From Verrucomicrobiota bacterium (GTDB taxonomy: Bacteria; Verrucomicrobiota; Verrucomicrobiia; Verrucomicrobiales; Verrucomicrobiaceae), in the NCBI GenBank assembly GCA_026397605.1, contig JAPLUM010000652.1, positions 1 through 33,617 of the forward strand: 33,617 bases of DNA, given 5' to 3'. Made by a program: the position numbers and the translations under genes. The notes below the pieces were generated by a model, which worked only from the letters and a program-made list of their open reading frames with translations, did not search any database and was not told where the DNA came from. Below, piece by piece: positions 16,695 through 24,513 of the stretch (positions are counted from its first letter, which is position 1; every line of letters begins with the position of its first letter).

Positions 16695-19600
16695 GCACCC
16701 TCGGACTCGATCCCCTGACTGTGGAGCGCCTCGCGTGGACATTGATCCACTTTGCGTGGCAGGGCACGGCCATCGCCATGCTTCATGGGCTCACACAGGT
16801 CTTGTTGAGGCGTCAAAGCTCAGGCAGCCGATATATGGCAGCGTGTCTGATGCATGCCTTGTGTTTAGCGTGTGTGTTCTCGACTTTTATAGGGCTCAAA
16901 CCAGCCCTAGAACCTGCCGCGCCTATTTCGCTGCCAGTGGCTGAACGCACCATCTCCGCTTCGAAAGTGGCTTTGGTCGCGGAGACAGCTGTGTTGGAAC
17001 CCAGTGGCGTTGTTCATTCTGTTTCTATCGTTTCCAGATCAGAAGTGCCATGGCAACGCTGGGCGGTCATTGCTTGGATGGTAGGCGTTTTGGCCTTGAG
17101 TGCTCGACTTGGTTTTGGCTGGTTCGGATTGCGACGTTTAAAGCGTAACGCTCTGGTTTTAACGGATGCATTTTGGTTGCGGCGCCTTGCTGACTTGTCA
17201 GAAAAGCTCGGCGTGCGGAACTGTGTGTCACTCATGACGAGCACCACCGTGGACAGCCCGATGACCATGGGATGGTGGCGGCCTGTGATCCTGCTGCCGG
17301 CCTCGATGCTCACAAATATTCCACGCGAACAGATGGAAATGATTCTCGCTCACGAGCTCGCGCACATCCTGCGTGGTGATTTCATCATGCATGCTTTGCA
17401 ATGCGGCATCGAGACTTTGTTGTTCTTTCATCCCGTCGTCTGGTGGATCGGTGCTGATATGCGGCGGCTGCGAGAGGAAAGCTGCGACGATTTAGCACTC
17501 AGCTGCGGTCAGCGTGAAGATTTGGCCCGGGCGCTTCTAGCCCTGGAGCAGGCACGTTTGCCCGCCCTTGCTCAAGGAGCCGGTGGTAACAACGCCCTCG
17601 CCCGTGTGCGTCGGCTGCTGGGTGTAAGTACGCCTCCGCCTCGCTGGAAAGGCACACTCGGCGGCATACTTGCGTGCCTGCTACTTTTCAGCATGCTTAT
17701 TCACACGGCCCTTGCGGCAGAGGTGATCACAGTGAAGCCCGGAGAGTCTATCCAGGCTGCGCTGGACGCCGCGCCAGATGGTGCTGTTATCAAGATCGCC
17801 CCAGGTGTGTATGCCGAGCGCATCACGATTAAGAAACCCGTCACTCTGGTGGGCGCAGCTGATGGCAAAACCATTCTGCGCCCGGATAAACCTGAGCCAG
17901 GTGTCACACCAGAGACCACAGCTGCCGCATTCAAGCAGTGGAAGGAGGCCTCAACGGATGAAGATCGGCTGAAATATGCCCTCGCCCTCTCCAATAAATA
18001 CCAGCGGCCAACTTTGTTGGTCGAAAAGACTCAAAACGTCATTCTACGCGGACTGCGGATCCAGGGTATAGAGCCCAAAGGTGAAAATGACAGCAATGGC
18101 CTGGCCATGTTAGCCAAGGTTAATGCCTCCCAGGTTGTTATCGAAGAGTGCATGTTTGTCGGACCGTTTGCCAACGGTATAGGCATTCTCGATGGCTCCA
18201 AGGTGCGCATGAAAAAATCACTTGTCGCTGCTATCTGGGGGACTGGTCTGGAGATCAGCCGGGGCCTGCTTGGCACTGGCACACCACCTACCGTTGACAT
18301 TGAAGAATGCGACCTGCGCAACTGCTATCACCGCTGCATCACCATTGGCAGCGGCTGTGACAACGTGAGCATTCGTCGTAGCCTCATCTCCGGCTCTGCA
18401 TGGCATGGCATCCGCTACGATCACGCCTCACCTAGCATTGAGGGGAATATCATCTTCGCCAATGCACGCAGCGGCATTTACGCCAATGGCGAGACTCAAG
18501 CAAAAGTGACTGGCAATCTGTTTCATGGCAATGAGATGGGTGGAGTCTCCTGCTGGTTTGCCAATCACGATACTTTTGAGCGCAACACCTTCGCCGGTAA
18601 CCTGCGCGAAGGTGTCAGTGTGCTTGGCGGCTCAAAGCCAACCTTCCGTCAAAACATCTTTGCGCACAATCCGCTCGGACTCGTTCTTAGCATGATCAAC
18701 AACGACAGAACAAAGGCCATGGGTGAGGTCATTTCCGAGAACAATGTCTTCTGGAAGAATGGCCAGGATGAAAAACTACCGGACGGAGCACGCGAAGCGG
18801 ATCCAAAGTTTTTCGATGTTGAAGCAAAGGACTTCCGCCTCGCTCTCGATTCTCCTTTGCGTGCTGAAATGATTGGCGCGGCTGACCTACCCACTCCCAC
18901 CAGCCCCTGGCCAATCCAGCCAGAAGAAAAAGCCATGATTCCAGCCACAGCGACCCGAAACTACAGCGACTGGCAGAAGCCAGGTCAGCCCAGCGCTGCC
19001 TCCGTTGCTGCTGAAGGGGCTTACCAGCAGGCACGCACCGACTGTGATCCCTGGGTGAAGGACGCACTTCAAATCGACAACCCCGCCAAACGTAGCGCCG
19101 CCATCGCTACCATCCGCCAAGGCATCACCAGCAGTGATCTGCTCACTCAGTTGAAGGCCATCCTTGCCTTTAACCGCATTGGCGTCGTCGAGTTCGACCG
19201 CGAGTCTTTCCGTGAACCACTGCTTCCTCTTTTAGAAAACAGCAATGCGCATCTTAGCATCGGTGCCTGCCGTGGGCTCAGAGCCTGCGGCTACCAAGAC
19301 GGTGATTTCAACCGCATCCTGAAAGTCGCCGCCACGGATGATCCCGCTGTCCTGGAAAACATCACGCCCTACCTCGTCGAAGCAGCGAAGAATCAACTGC
19401 AGCCAGGCATGGAGCCAGTATTCATGAAAGTGCTCTCGCTACCCATGATCGACCTGGTTCGTAGAGGGAAGACGGCCGAATCCCTCGCACGTGATACCAT
19501 GAGCGCTCTTGGTCGTATCGATCTGAGCCCTGCGGTAAAAGCTCGCGTTCTTGAACTTGCACGTGATTCGGAGCCCCGCATTTACCGTCTCGCCTTTCAT

Positions 19601-19942
19601 CATGCTTTTGCACCGCAAAAACTGAGCACGAAAGAAGACGTGGACACCATGGCATCCTTTCTCGAGCACGAAGACAGCAGCGTGATCGTCCCACGTGCTC
19701 TATGGGCTTTCGAAAAAGAAGTGCCCGACGCCCTAAAGCCACAAACCGCCAAGATCATGACGCAATTCATTGAAGCACGAGCCGATAACACGCTTCGTTC
19801 TTCGGCGCTCAATGTCCTAGCCGCCACTGCTAGTGCCACAGAGCTAAAGTTTTGCGAGACCCGTCTCTCAAAGTCTGGATTGCCAAGTGGAGAGCGTCAG
19901 ATGATCGAAGACATCATCACACGATTGAAGTCAAAAAAGTAA
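16691..19942 (+). CDS. BlaR1-like M56 membrane metalloprotease fused to a beta-helix and HEAT-like repeats
   Basis: 1083 residues. The N-terminal 330 form an M56 (BlaR1/MecR1) unit: membrane segments near 12-40, 55-75 and 120-145, the zinc site HELAH (221-225) followed by FFHPVVWWI and REESCDDLAL (third-ligand region about 262-263), and a last membrane segment ending LLLFSMLIHTALAAE (about 325-343). A right-handed beta-helix then begins with ITVKPGESIQAALDAAPDGA and APGVYAERITI and runs to about 730, with repeated N/G-rich turns. From about 790 to the end come helical HEAT-like repeats. In BlaR1 the outer domain binds penicillin; here beta-helix and HEAT modules occupy that place, so the ligand could be a polysaccharide or cell-surface glycan (inference). 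It overlaps the BlaI-type repressor gene by 4 nt, the standard sensor/repressor pairing. A bifunctional surface protein is an alternative reading. Confidence 0.9.
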   Translation: MSTLGLDPLTVERLAWTLIHFAWQGTAIAMLHGLTQVLLRRQSSGSRYMAACLMHALCLACVFSTFIGLKPALEPAAPISLPVAERTISASKVALVAETAVLEPSGVVHSVSIVSRSEVPWQRWAVIAWMVGVLALSARLGFGWFGLRRLKRNALVLTDAFWLRRLADLSEKLGVRNCVSLMTSTTVDSPMTMGWWRPVILLPASMLTNIPREQMEMILAHELAHILRGDFIMHALQCGIETLLFFHPVVWWIGADMRRLREESCDDLALSCGQREDLARALLALEQARLPALAQGAGGNNALARVRRLLGVSTPPPRWKGTLGGILACLLLFSMLIHTALAAEVITVKPGESIQAALDAAPDGAVIKIAPGVYAERITIKKPVTLVGAADGKTILRPDKPEPGVTPETTAAAFKQWKEASTDEDRLKYALALSNKYQRPTLLVEKTQNVILRGLRIQGIEPKGENDSNGLAMLAKVNASQVVIEECMFVGPFANGIGILDGSKVRMKKSLVAAIWGTGLEISRGLLGTGTPPTVDIEECDLRNCYHRCITIGSGCDNVSIRRSLISGSAWHGIRYDHASPSIEGNIIFANARSGIYANGETQAKVTGNLFHGNEMGGVSCWFANHDTFERNTFAGNLREGVSVLGGSKPTFRQNIFAHNPLGLVLSMINNDRTKAMGEVISENNVFWKNGQDEKLPDGAREADPKFFDVEAKDFRLALDSPLRAEMIGAADLPTPTSPWPIQPEEKAMIPATATRNYSDWQKPGQPSAASVAAEGAYQQARTDCDPWVKDALQIDNPAKRSAAIATIRQGITSSDLLTQLKAILAFNRIGVVEFDRESFREPLLPLLENSNAHLSIGACRGLRACGYQDGDFNRILKVAATDDPAVLENITPYLVEAAKNQLQPGMEPVFMKVLSLPMIDLVRRGKTAESLARDTMSALGRIDLSPAVKARVLELARDSEPRIYRLAFHHAFAPQKLSTKEDVDTMASFLEHEDSSVIVPRALWAFEKEVPDALKPQTAKIMTQFIEARADNTLRSSALNVLAATASATELKFCETRLSKSGLPSGERQMIEDIITRLKSKK

Positions 19943-19970
19943 GATCTTAGAATCTAAATCACCGCCTAGT

Positions 19971-20396
19971 TCAGATCGACCTCGGCAGGCTGCCTTGGGG
20001 TCTGAATGGGATGACTTTACCCGTGGGCACCTTCGCTCCTGTGGCGATCCATTCACGCAGCACCTGCACGTCGGCTCGATCAATCGCATGGCCTGTTGGC
20101 GGCATCGCACCAGGGACTTCATCGGGGAAAGTCACGACTTGATAGATGCGGCTTTGTTCAGGCTTTCCAGGCACGATCCAGCCACCCTGGCTGATCAGCT
20201 TCTCCAGTGCCCGAGAGTTCTGAATCGAAGGCATGGTGGAGAGCCGATTGTCGCCATGGCAGTGAACACAGCTTTTCTCCAAGACCACCTGCACTTTGGC
20301 AAAGGCTAGATCAACAGTGGGTGTCGAAGTATCCGAGGATGTGCAGGAGGAAAGGATCAGACAGACACTTGCGCCAAACCAAAGATGATTGTTCAT
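19971..20396 (-). CDS. Cytochrome c lipoprotein of the planctomycete type (PSCyt1-like)
   Basis: 141 residues. The N-terminus MNNHLWFGASVCLILSSC is a lipoprotein signal with the lipobox Cys at 18. The mature part has one c-type haem site, CVHCH (43-47), and a later MPPTGH that can supply the axial methionine, followed by LREWIATGAK, the usual end of this domain. It would be an envelope-anchored electron carrier. It converges on the M56 gene with a 28-nt gap. The start ATG at 20396 has no clear ribosome binding site. It is small for a partner of a PSD1 oxidoreductase and its redox partner cannot be named from the sequence. Confidence 0.85.
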   Translation of the reverse strand: MNNHLWFGASVCLILSSCTSSDTSTPTVDLAFAKVQVVLEKSCVHCHGDNRLSTMPSIQNSRALEKLISQGGWIVPGKPEQSRIYQVVTFPDEVPGAMPPTGHAIDRADVQVLREWIATGAKVPTGKVIPFRPQGSLPRSI

Positions 20397-20488
20397 GGAT
20401 ACATCGTCTCATTCACAGCAGGATCAGCAAACGACAAAGTCTGTGCCTCATTTGCGTTGATGAGCGCTGATTTTGATCGGTAGTTACC

Positions 20489-20523
20489 GTCTAGTTCCCT
20501 GCCGTAGGGTTATGAAGCTAGAC
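20489..20523 (-). terminator. Possible hairpin downstream of the unrecognised secreted protein gene
   Basis: Outer arms GTCTAG (20489-20494) and CTAGAC (20518-20523) enclose an inner CCCT-gccgt-AGGG stem (20497-20509). It lies just past the stop at 20546 on the minus strand. No clear U-run follows, so it is weak as an intrinsic terminator and may only protect the 3' end of the message. The rest of the 149-nt gap shows nothing else. Confidence 0.3.
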
Positions 20524-20545
20524 GCCAATCTCGGCTTCGTTCAAA

Positions 20546-21466
20546 TTATGGTTTGGAGATGGCAATGCCGCCAATGATCGTTGTGCTAGGCTTGATATTG
20601 AGATCGAAACCGGAGTTGTTTGTGATGGTGCAGATAGCCGTGGCTGAAGTGAGGCTAACTACCTTGATCGTGGTGCCCGTGGGGAAGACCGCGCCGGTCG
20701 GCGTCGAAGCGTCAGCAGCATTACCATTAACAAACGCGGTGCCTGAGTCGGCTACATTGATAGCCGCTTCGATGTTGATCGGTACGGCAGGTGCAACTCC
20801 AAAACCAATCTCGCAGTTCCCGTTTATCTGGATGCTCGGCACGCTGATCTGATTTGCCCAATTAATGGTGCCTGCATTGATTGTGAGAACTCCCCCCGTG
20901 AAAGTGGCCGGTGGGGAGAGACTATTAGAGAATGAAAAAGTTTGGATGGTGCCAATGTCCATCGAAAAATTCCTAATCGAAGAATTCGTGATTGGCGAGG
21001 TTGATGAACCCAACAGTCCGCCATTCAGGTTCAATACGGATAGCGTGTTTGAGGTGAGAAAGGTCAAGTTTGAAGCTTGTGTGCTGGCCACTGAACTGAG
21101 AGATGGAAATGGTGCGTTGGTATTCCACGTAGTCGCGCTAGCATTGAGTGTTAAGCTCCCGCCAATAGTCGGTGTAGCCCAGCCTTTAGAGGGAATTTGT
21201 ATCGTGGCACCGGTCCCAGTTACAGTCGAAAGTCCGCTAGCTGGATTCGGAATTGAAATCCGGAGTGGTCTCCTGGTGTGTCCATTCCAAATTAACGAAG
21301 GTCTCTGAGTGGGCGCTCGAAATATCGTGCTTCCCGTCAGACCCATGATGCCTGGATTGACGGCCACTGTCGATCCTGTCTGGGCCACAGCCAAACTACC
21401 CATTGGACAGAAAAGAGCCATGGCCAACGCCAGATAAGCAAGTTTGGATTGCGCGAATGAATTCAT
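20546..21466 (-). CDS. Secreted beta-rich protein of unknown function
   Basis: 306 residues from the ATG at 21466, chosen because it opens a signal peptide (MNSFAQSKLAYLALAMALF, cleavage near LAVAQ). I do not recognise the family. The mature part is low in charge and rich in Ser, Thr, Asn, Gly, Ile and Val, with recurring short strands such as SGLSTVTGTGATIQIPSKGW and GGVLTINAGTINWANQISVP, suggesting a repetitive beta-solenoid or beta-sandwich surface protein. Only two cysteines remain after cleavage (NCEIG and AICTI) and could form a disulphide. There is no PEP-CTERM signal, lipobox or membrane anchor. It is divergent from the kinase gene (210-nt gap). Function unknown. Confidence 0.7.
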   Translation of the reverse strand: MNSFAQSKLAYLALAMALFCPMGSLAVAQTGSTVAVNPGIMGLTGSTIFRAPTQRPSLIWNGHTRRPLRISIPNPASGLSTVTGTGATIQIPSKGWATPTIGGSLTLNASATTWNTNAPFPSLSSVASTQASNLTFLTSNTLSVLNLNGGLLGSSTSPITNSSIRNFSMDIGTIQTFSFSNSLSPPATFTGGVLTINAGTINWANQISVPSIQINGNCEIGFGVAPAVPINIEAAINVADSGTAFVNGNAADASTPTGAVFPTGTTIKVVSLTSATAICTITNNSGFDLNIKPSTTIIGGIAISKP

Positions 21467-21676
21467 TTTTACGAGGTTCTCGGAAAATGCTCCCATTGTC
21501 AATCATTTCTCCCCAGCTTTCAGGGTGCAGGAATTGCAGTGGCTCTGATTCACTCGTTTGTACGACAGCGTCTTTACTCACAAGGCCCGCCTACATCGTT
21601 CGTCCTGAAGCCGCCTTTGAAAAATCGCAGATGTCTGTGTAACCTCGCGCATCACAAATCCCCATGTAGGGATGAC

Positions 21677-23716
21677 ATGAACACACCTACACCACCCTCC
21701 TCCACCCATTGTCCCAAGTGCCACACCGAGCTGCATGGCACAGGCCTCTGCCCGAAGTGCCTACTCGCGCAAGCCGTCATGGTCACCGAGGATGGTGCGC
21801 TGCCTGGAGCCAAGGGCGCTCCTGTGCTCGATGAAGTCGCGGCGGCGTTCCCTGAACTGGAGGTTATCGAGCTTATCGGTCGTGGCGGCATGGGTGTGGT
21901 TTACAAAGCGCGGCAGAAGTCGCTGAACCGGCTGGTGGCACTGAAATTGCTGGCCCCGGAGCGGGTGCAGGACGCGGAGTTCGCCGAGCGCTTTGCCAAG
22001 GAAGCGCAGGTGCTGGCCACGCTGAACCACCCCAACATCGTCACCGTGCATGACTTCGGAGTGGCAGCGGCACCCTCGTCGCAGTCGGGTGCAGGAGACG
22101 CCCCTGTCGCCAGTCGGTTCTTCTTTCTCCTCATGGAATTCGTGGACGGCGTGAACCTCCGCCAAGCCATGAGCGCAGGGCGTTTCACGCCGGAGCAGGC
22201 GCTCGCCATCGTGCCGCCCGTGTGCGAAGCGCTGCAATACGCCCACGAGCACGGCATCGTACACCGCGACATCAAGCCGGAGAATCTGCTTTTGGACAAG
22301 GAAGGCCGCGTGAAGATCGCCGACTTCGGCATCGCGAAGATGCTCAACGCCGCAGCCAGCGAGACCATTTCGCAGCCTGTCGGCACGCCGCGCTACATGG
22401 CCCCGGAGCAAACCATGGGCGTTGCGACGGATCATCGCGCAGACATCTACTCCCTCGGTGTGGTGCTCTACGAACTGCTCACTGGCGAGCTGCCCGGCAC
22501 CAAGCTCCAGCCCCCATCCCAGCGCGTGCAGATCGATGTGCGTCTGGATGAAGTGGTGCTGCGTGCGCTGAACGTAAAGCCGGAGTTGCGCTGGCAGACG
22601 GCGGCAGATTTAAAGACGCAGCTGCTCTCAGTCGCGACTCCCCCGGCAACCCATGCTTCACTCAGCCAACGATTCGAATTCGTGATGGGTCTGCAAACCG
22701 AGTGGGGCAAACGATTTGCGCGCTTCGCACTGGTGGGCCTATTGGGTTACCTCGGCTTCATTCCCGGGCTAGAAATCGCGCGCCCACTCTGCTTGTTTGG
22801 CGTCTTCGCTTTAGTCAGCCTTGCCATTGAGCGCTGGTATCGACTGCGCTTTGGCCAGCAAGGTCGCTACCCGAGAACACTGCTGCAGCGCACCATCATG
22901 ACTCTCCTCGTGGGCGTGACAATCTTCATCCCGATTCGCGCGTGGGTGATTCACCCCTTCGTCGTACCCACAGCCTCGCTGGAGCCTGAAATTCCGCGCG
23001 GCAGCCGCATCCTCGTGTGGAAGCTCGGCAAGTCATATGTGCCAGGCGACATCATCGCCTATCCGCACGGCAGTCAGACCTGGTGCTCACGCGTCACGCG
23101 GGTCGAGGGTGAGAAAATCATCATCCAGCGCAACAAGTCACCCGAGGAAGTCGTGCCCGTGGGTGAGGTGATCGGTAAGATCATCAGTGTTTACTGGCGT
23201 GCATCACCACCCATTCACACTGCGGTGTTGAAGACCTTCGCCGCCGCTGACAAGCCCATCTCCAGTCCCACTCCGAGCGATGACGACGCATGGCTGTTCG
23301 ATAGCCAGCAAGCTCAGGTCGTCCGTTTGTTCGAGGTGACGCCGCCCGCACTGGACGACTGCACCATCTTCTACCGTGCGAAGCTCAGGTGCGAGAACGT
23401 GCAAGGCCAGGCCTACCTTGAGATGTGGTGCCGCGTGCCGCCCTTCGGTGAATCGTTCTCGCGCGGTCTCGACAAGGCTCTCACCGGCAGCACAGGCTGG
23501 GCTTCGTATGAGATTCCTTTCTTCCTGAAGAAGGGTGAAAAACCCGATCTCTTGAAACTCAACCTCAGTATCCAGGGCACGGGTAAAGTGTGGATCAAGG
23601 ACGTGGAGGTGATCGCGAGTGGAGCGGGGGTGAAGGCTCCACTGTCGGACGATGCCAGCATGAATCCGCCAGCCCCCAAGGACGTGACCCAACTCCGGAT
23701 GCCCGATGCAAAGTGA
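21677..23716 (+). CDS. Zinc-ribbon Ser/Thr protein kinase fused to a signal-peptidase-I-like domain
   Basis: 679 residues from the ATG at 21677, preceded by AGGGA; upstream in-frame codons give a basic, unlikely N-terminus. Order: zinc ribbon (C12, C15, C25, C28); kinase domain (about 63-320) with GRGGMGVVYKA, VALK (Lys90), HRDIKPENLL (Asp198), DFG (Asp216) and GTPRYMAPEQ, so catalytically complete; membrane segments near 352-385 and 405-425; an S26-like domain (about 425-508) with PTASLEPEIPRGSRILV, GDIIAY and VTRVEG; and a C-terminal beta-rich domain (about 530-665) with YRAKLR, YLEMWCR and VWIKDVEV. The serine (Ser434) of the S26 signature is kept, but the catalytic lysine position (KRVxG) reads Thr474, so peptidase activity is doubtful. 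The sigma-factor gene overlaps its end by 11 nt, implying joint control of transcription in response to an envelope signal. Confidence 0.92.
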   Translation: MNTPTPPSSTHCPKCHTELHGTGLCPKCLLAQAVMVTEDGALPGAKGAPVLDEVAAAFPELEVIELIGRGGMGVVYKARQKSLNRLVALKLLAPERVQDAEFAERFAKEAQVLATLNHPNIVTVHDFGVAAAPSSQSGAGDAPVASRFFFLLMEFVDGVNLRQAMSAGRFTPEQALAIVPPVCEALQYAHEHGIVHRDIKPENLLLDKEGRVKIADFGIAKMLNAAASETISQPVGTPRYMAPEQTMGVATDHRADIYSLGVVLYELLTGELPGTKLQPPSQRVQIDVRLDEVVLRALNVKPELRWQTAADLKTQLLSVATPPATHASLSQRFEFVMGLQTEWGKRFARFALVGLLGYLGFIPGLEIARPLCLFGVFALVSLAIERWYRLRFGQQGRYPRTLLQRTIMTLLVGVTIFIPIRAWVIHPFVVPTASLEPEIPRGSRILVWKLGKSYVPGDIIAYPHGSQTWCSRVTRVEGEKIIIQRNKSPEEVVPVGEVIGKIISVYWRASPPIHTAVLKTFAAADKPISSPTPSDDDAWLFDSQQAQVVRLFEVTPPALDDCTIFYRAKLRCENVQGQAYLEMWCRVPPFGESFSRGLDKALTGSTGWASYEIPFFLKKGEKPDLLKLNLSIQGTGKVWIKDVEVIASGAGVKAPLSDDASMNPPAPKDVTQLRMPDAK

Positions 23717-24398
23717 CTTCCACACCACGCGCTGGACCATCGTGCGCCGATCCTGCGGGGATGACACCGCCTCGCGGCAAGCGCTGAGCGACCTCTGCGC
23801 TGCTTACTACGCGCCGATCGTCGCATTCATCCAGCGCTGCGGCTTTGATGAAAATGCGGCGCGCGATCATGCGCACGACTTCTTCACGCGCCTCTTGGCA
23901 CAACCGCAGATGCTGAAGGCGGATCAGGCGCGCGGACGCTTCCGCTCTTATCTGTTGGGCGCGGTGAAGCATTTCGTTTCAAATGCGCTGGATCGTGAAC
24001 GCGCGCTGAAGCGTGGCGGCGGCGTGGAGATGATCGAACTCACCGAATCTGGCACGGCGCTGGCCGATGCGGTGGGCCTAGCTCCTGATCGTGAGTTTGA
24101 CCGCCAGTGGGCGCTCACGGTGCTAGATCGGGTGCTGGCGCAGTTGGCTGCGGAGTTTGATGCAGTGGGCAAGGCGTCGCACTTCGCCCTTCTCAAGCCC
24201 TGGCTCACCGGCGATGAGGGCGATGCCACACAGGCGGAGGTCGCACGGCAACTGGGCACCAACGAGGGCGCGCTTAAGGTAGCAATCCACCGGCTGCGGA
24301 AGCGCTTCCGGGAACTGGTGCGCAGCGAGGTGGCGCAGACGGTGGATGATGAGAGCGAGGCACCCGATGAGCTGGCGTATTTGCTCGCTGTGATGTGA
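23706..24398 (+). CDS. ECF-like RNA polymerase sigma factor paired with the kinase
   Basis: 230 residues. Sigma region 2 covers about 25-100 (LCAAYYAPIVAFIQRCG, ARDHAHDFFTRLL, GRFRSYLLGAVKHF) and region 4 about 170-215 (TQAEVARQLGTNEGALKVAIHRLRKRFREL, a clear helix-turn-helix). The opening DFHTTRWTIV is typical of the planctomycete/verrucomicrobial ECF groups encoded beside Ser/Thr kinases. No anti-sigma gene is present; in such pairs the kinase is thought to regulate the factor. The start ATG at 23706 lies inside the last codons of the kinase gene (11-nt overlap), so translation is probably coupled. The PSD1/DUF1501 gene set begins 115 nt downstream and is a candidate target, which is inference from position. 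Confidence 0.92.
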   Translation: MQSDFHTTRWTIVRRSCGDDTASRQALSDLCAAYYAPIVAFIQRCGFDENAARDHAHDFFTRLLAQPQMLKADQARGRFRSYLLGAVKHFVSNALDRERALKRGGGVEMIELTESGTALADAVGLAPDREFDRQWALTVLDRVLAQLAAEFDAVGKASHFALLKPWLTGDEGDATQAEVARQLGTNEGALKVAIHRLRKRFRELVRSEVAQTVDDESEAPDELAYLLAVM

Positions 24399-24513
24399 AC
24401 TGATACGGTGGAACGAAGCTCGGAGCAGGACCAGTGTCGTGAAAGCGGTCGGCGTTTTTTGTTCTCCGCACAGGGCAAGAGACAACATAGAACACTCGTA
24501 GTATCCGACGCTC

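Noticed and set aside
21677-23716. Active type I signal peptidase
   Set aside because: The lysine expected in KRVxG is Thr474, and the domain is embedded in a kinase rather than standing as a separate lep gene.
24429-24460. GACC/GGTC stem followed by a T6 run downstream of the sigma-factor gene
   Set aside because: The stem is only 4 bp with a 14-nt loop and 4 nt before the T-run, too weak to call an intrinsic terminator.
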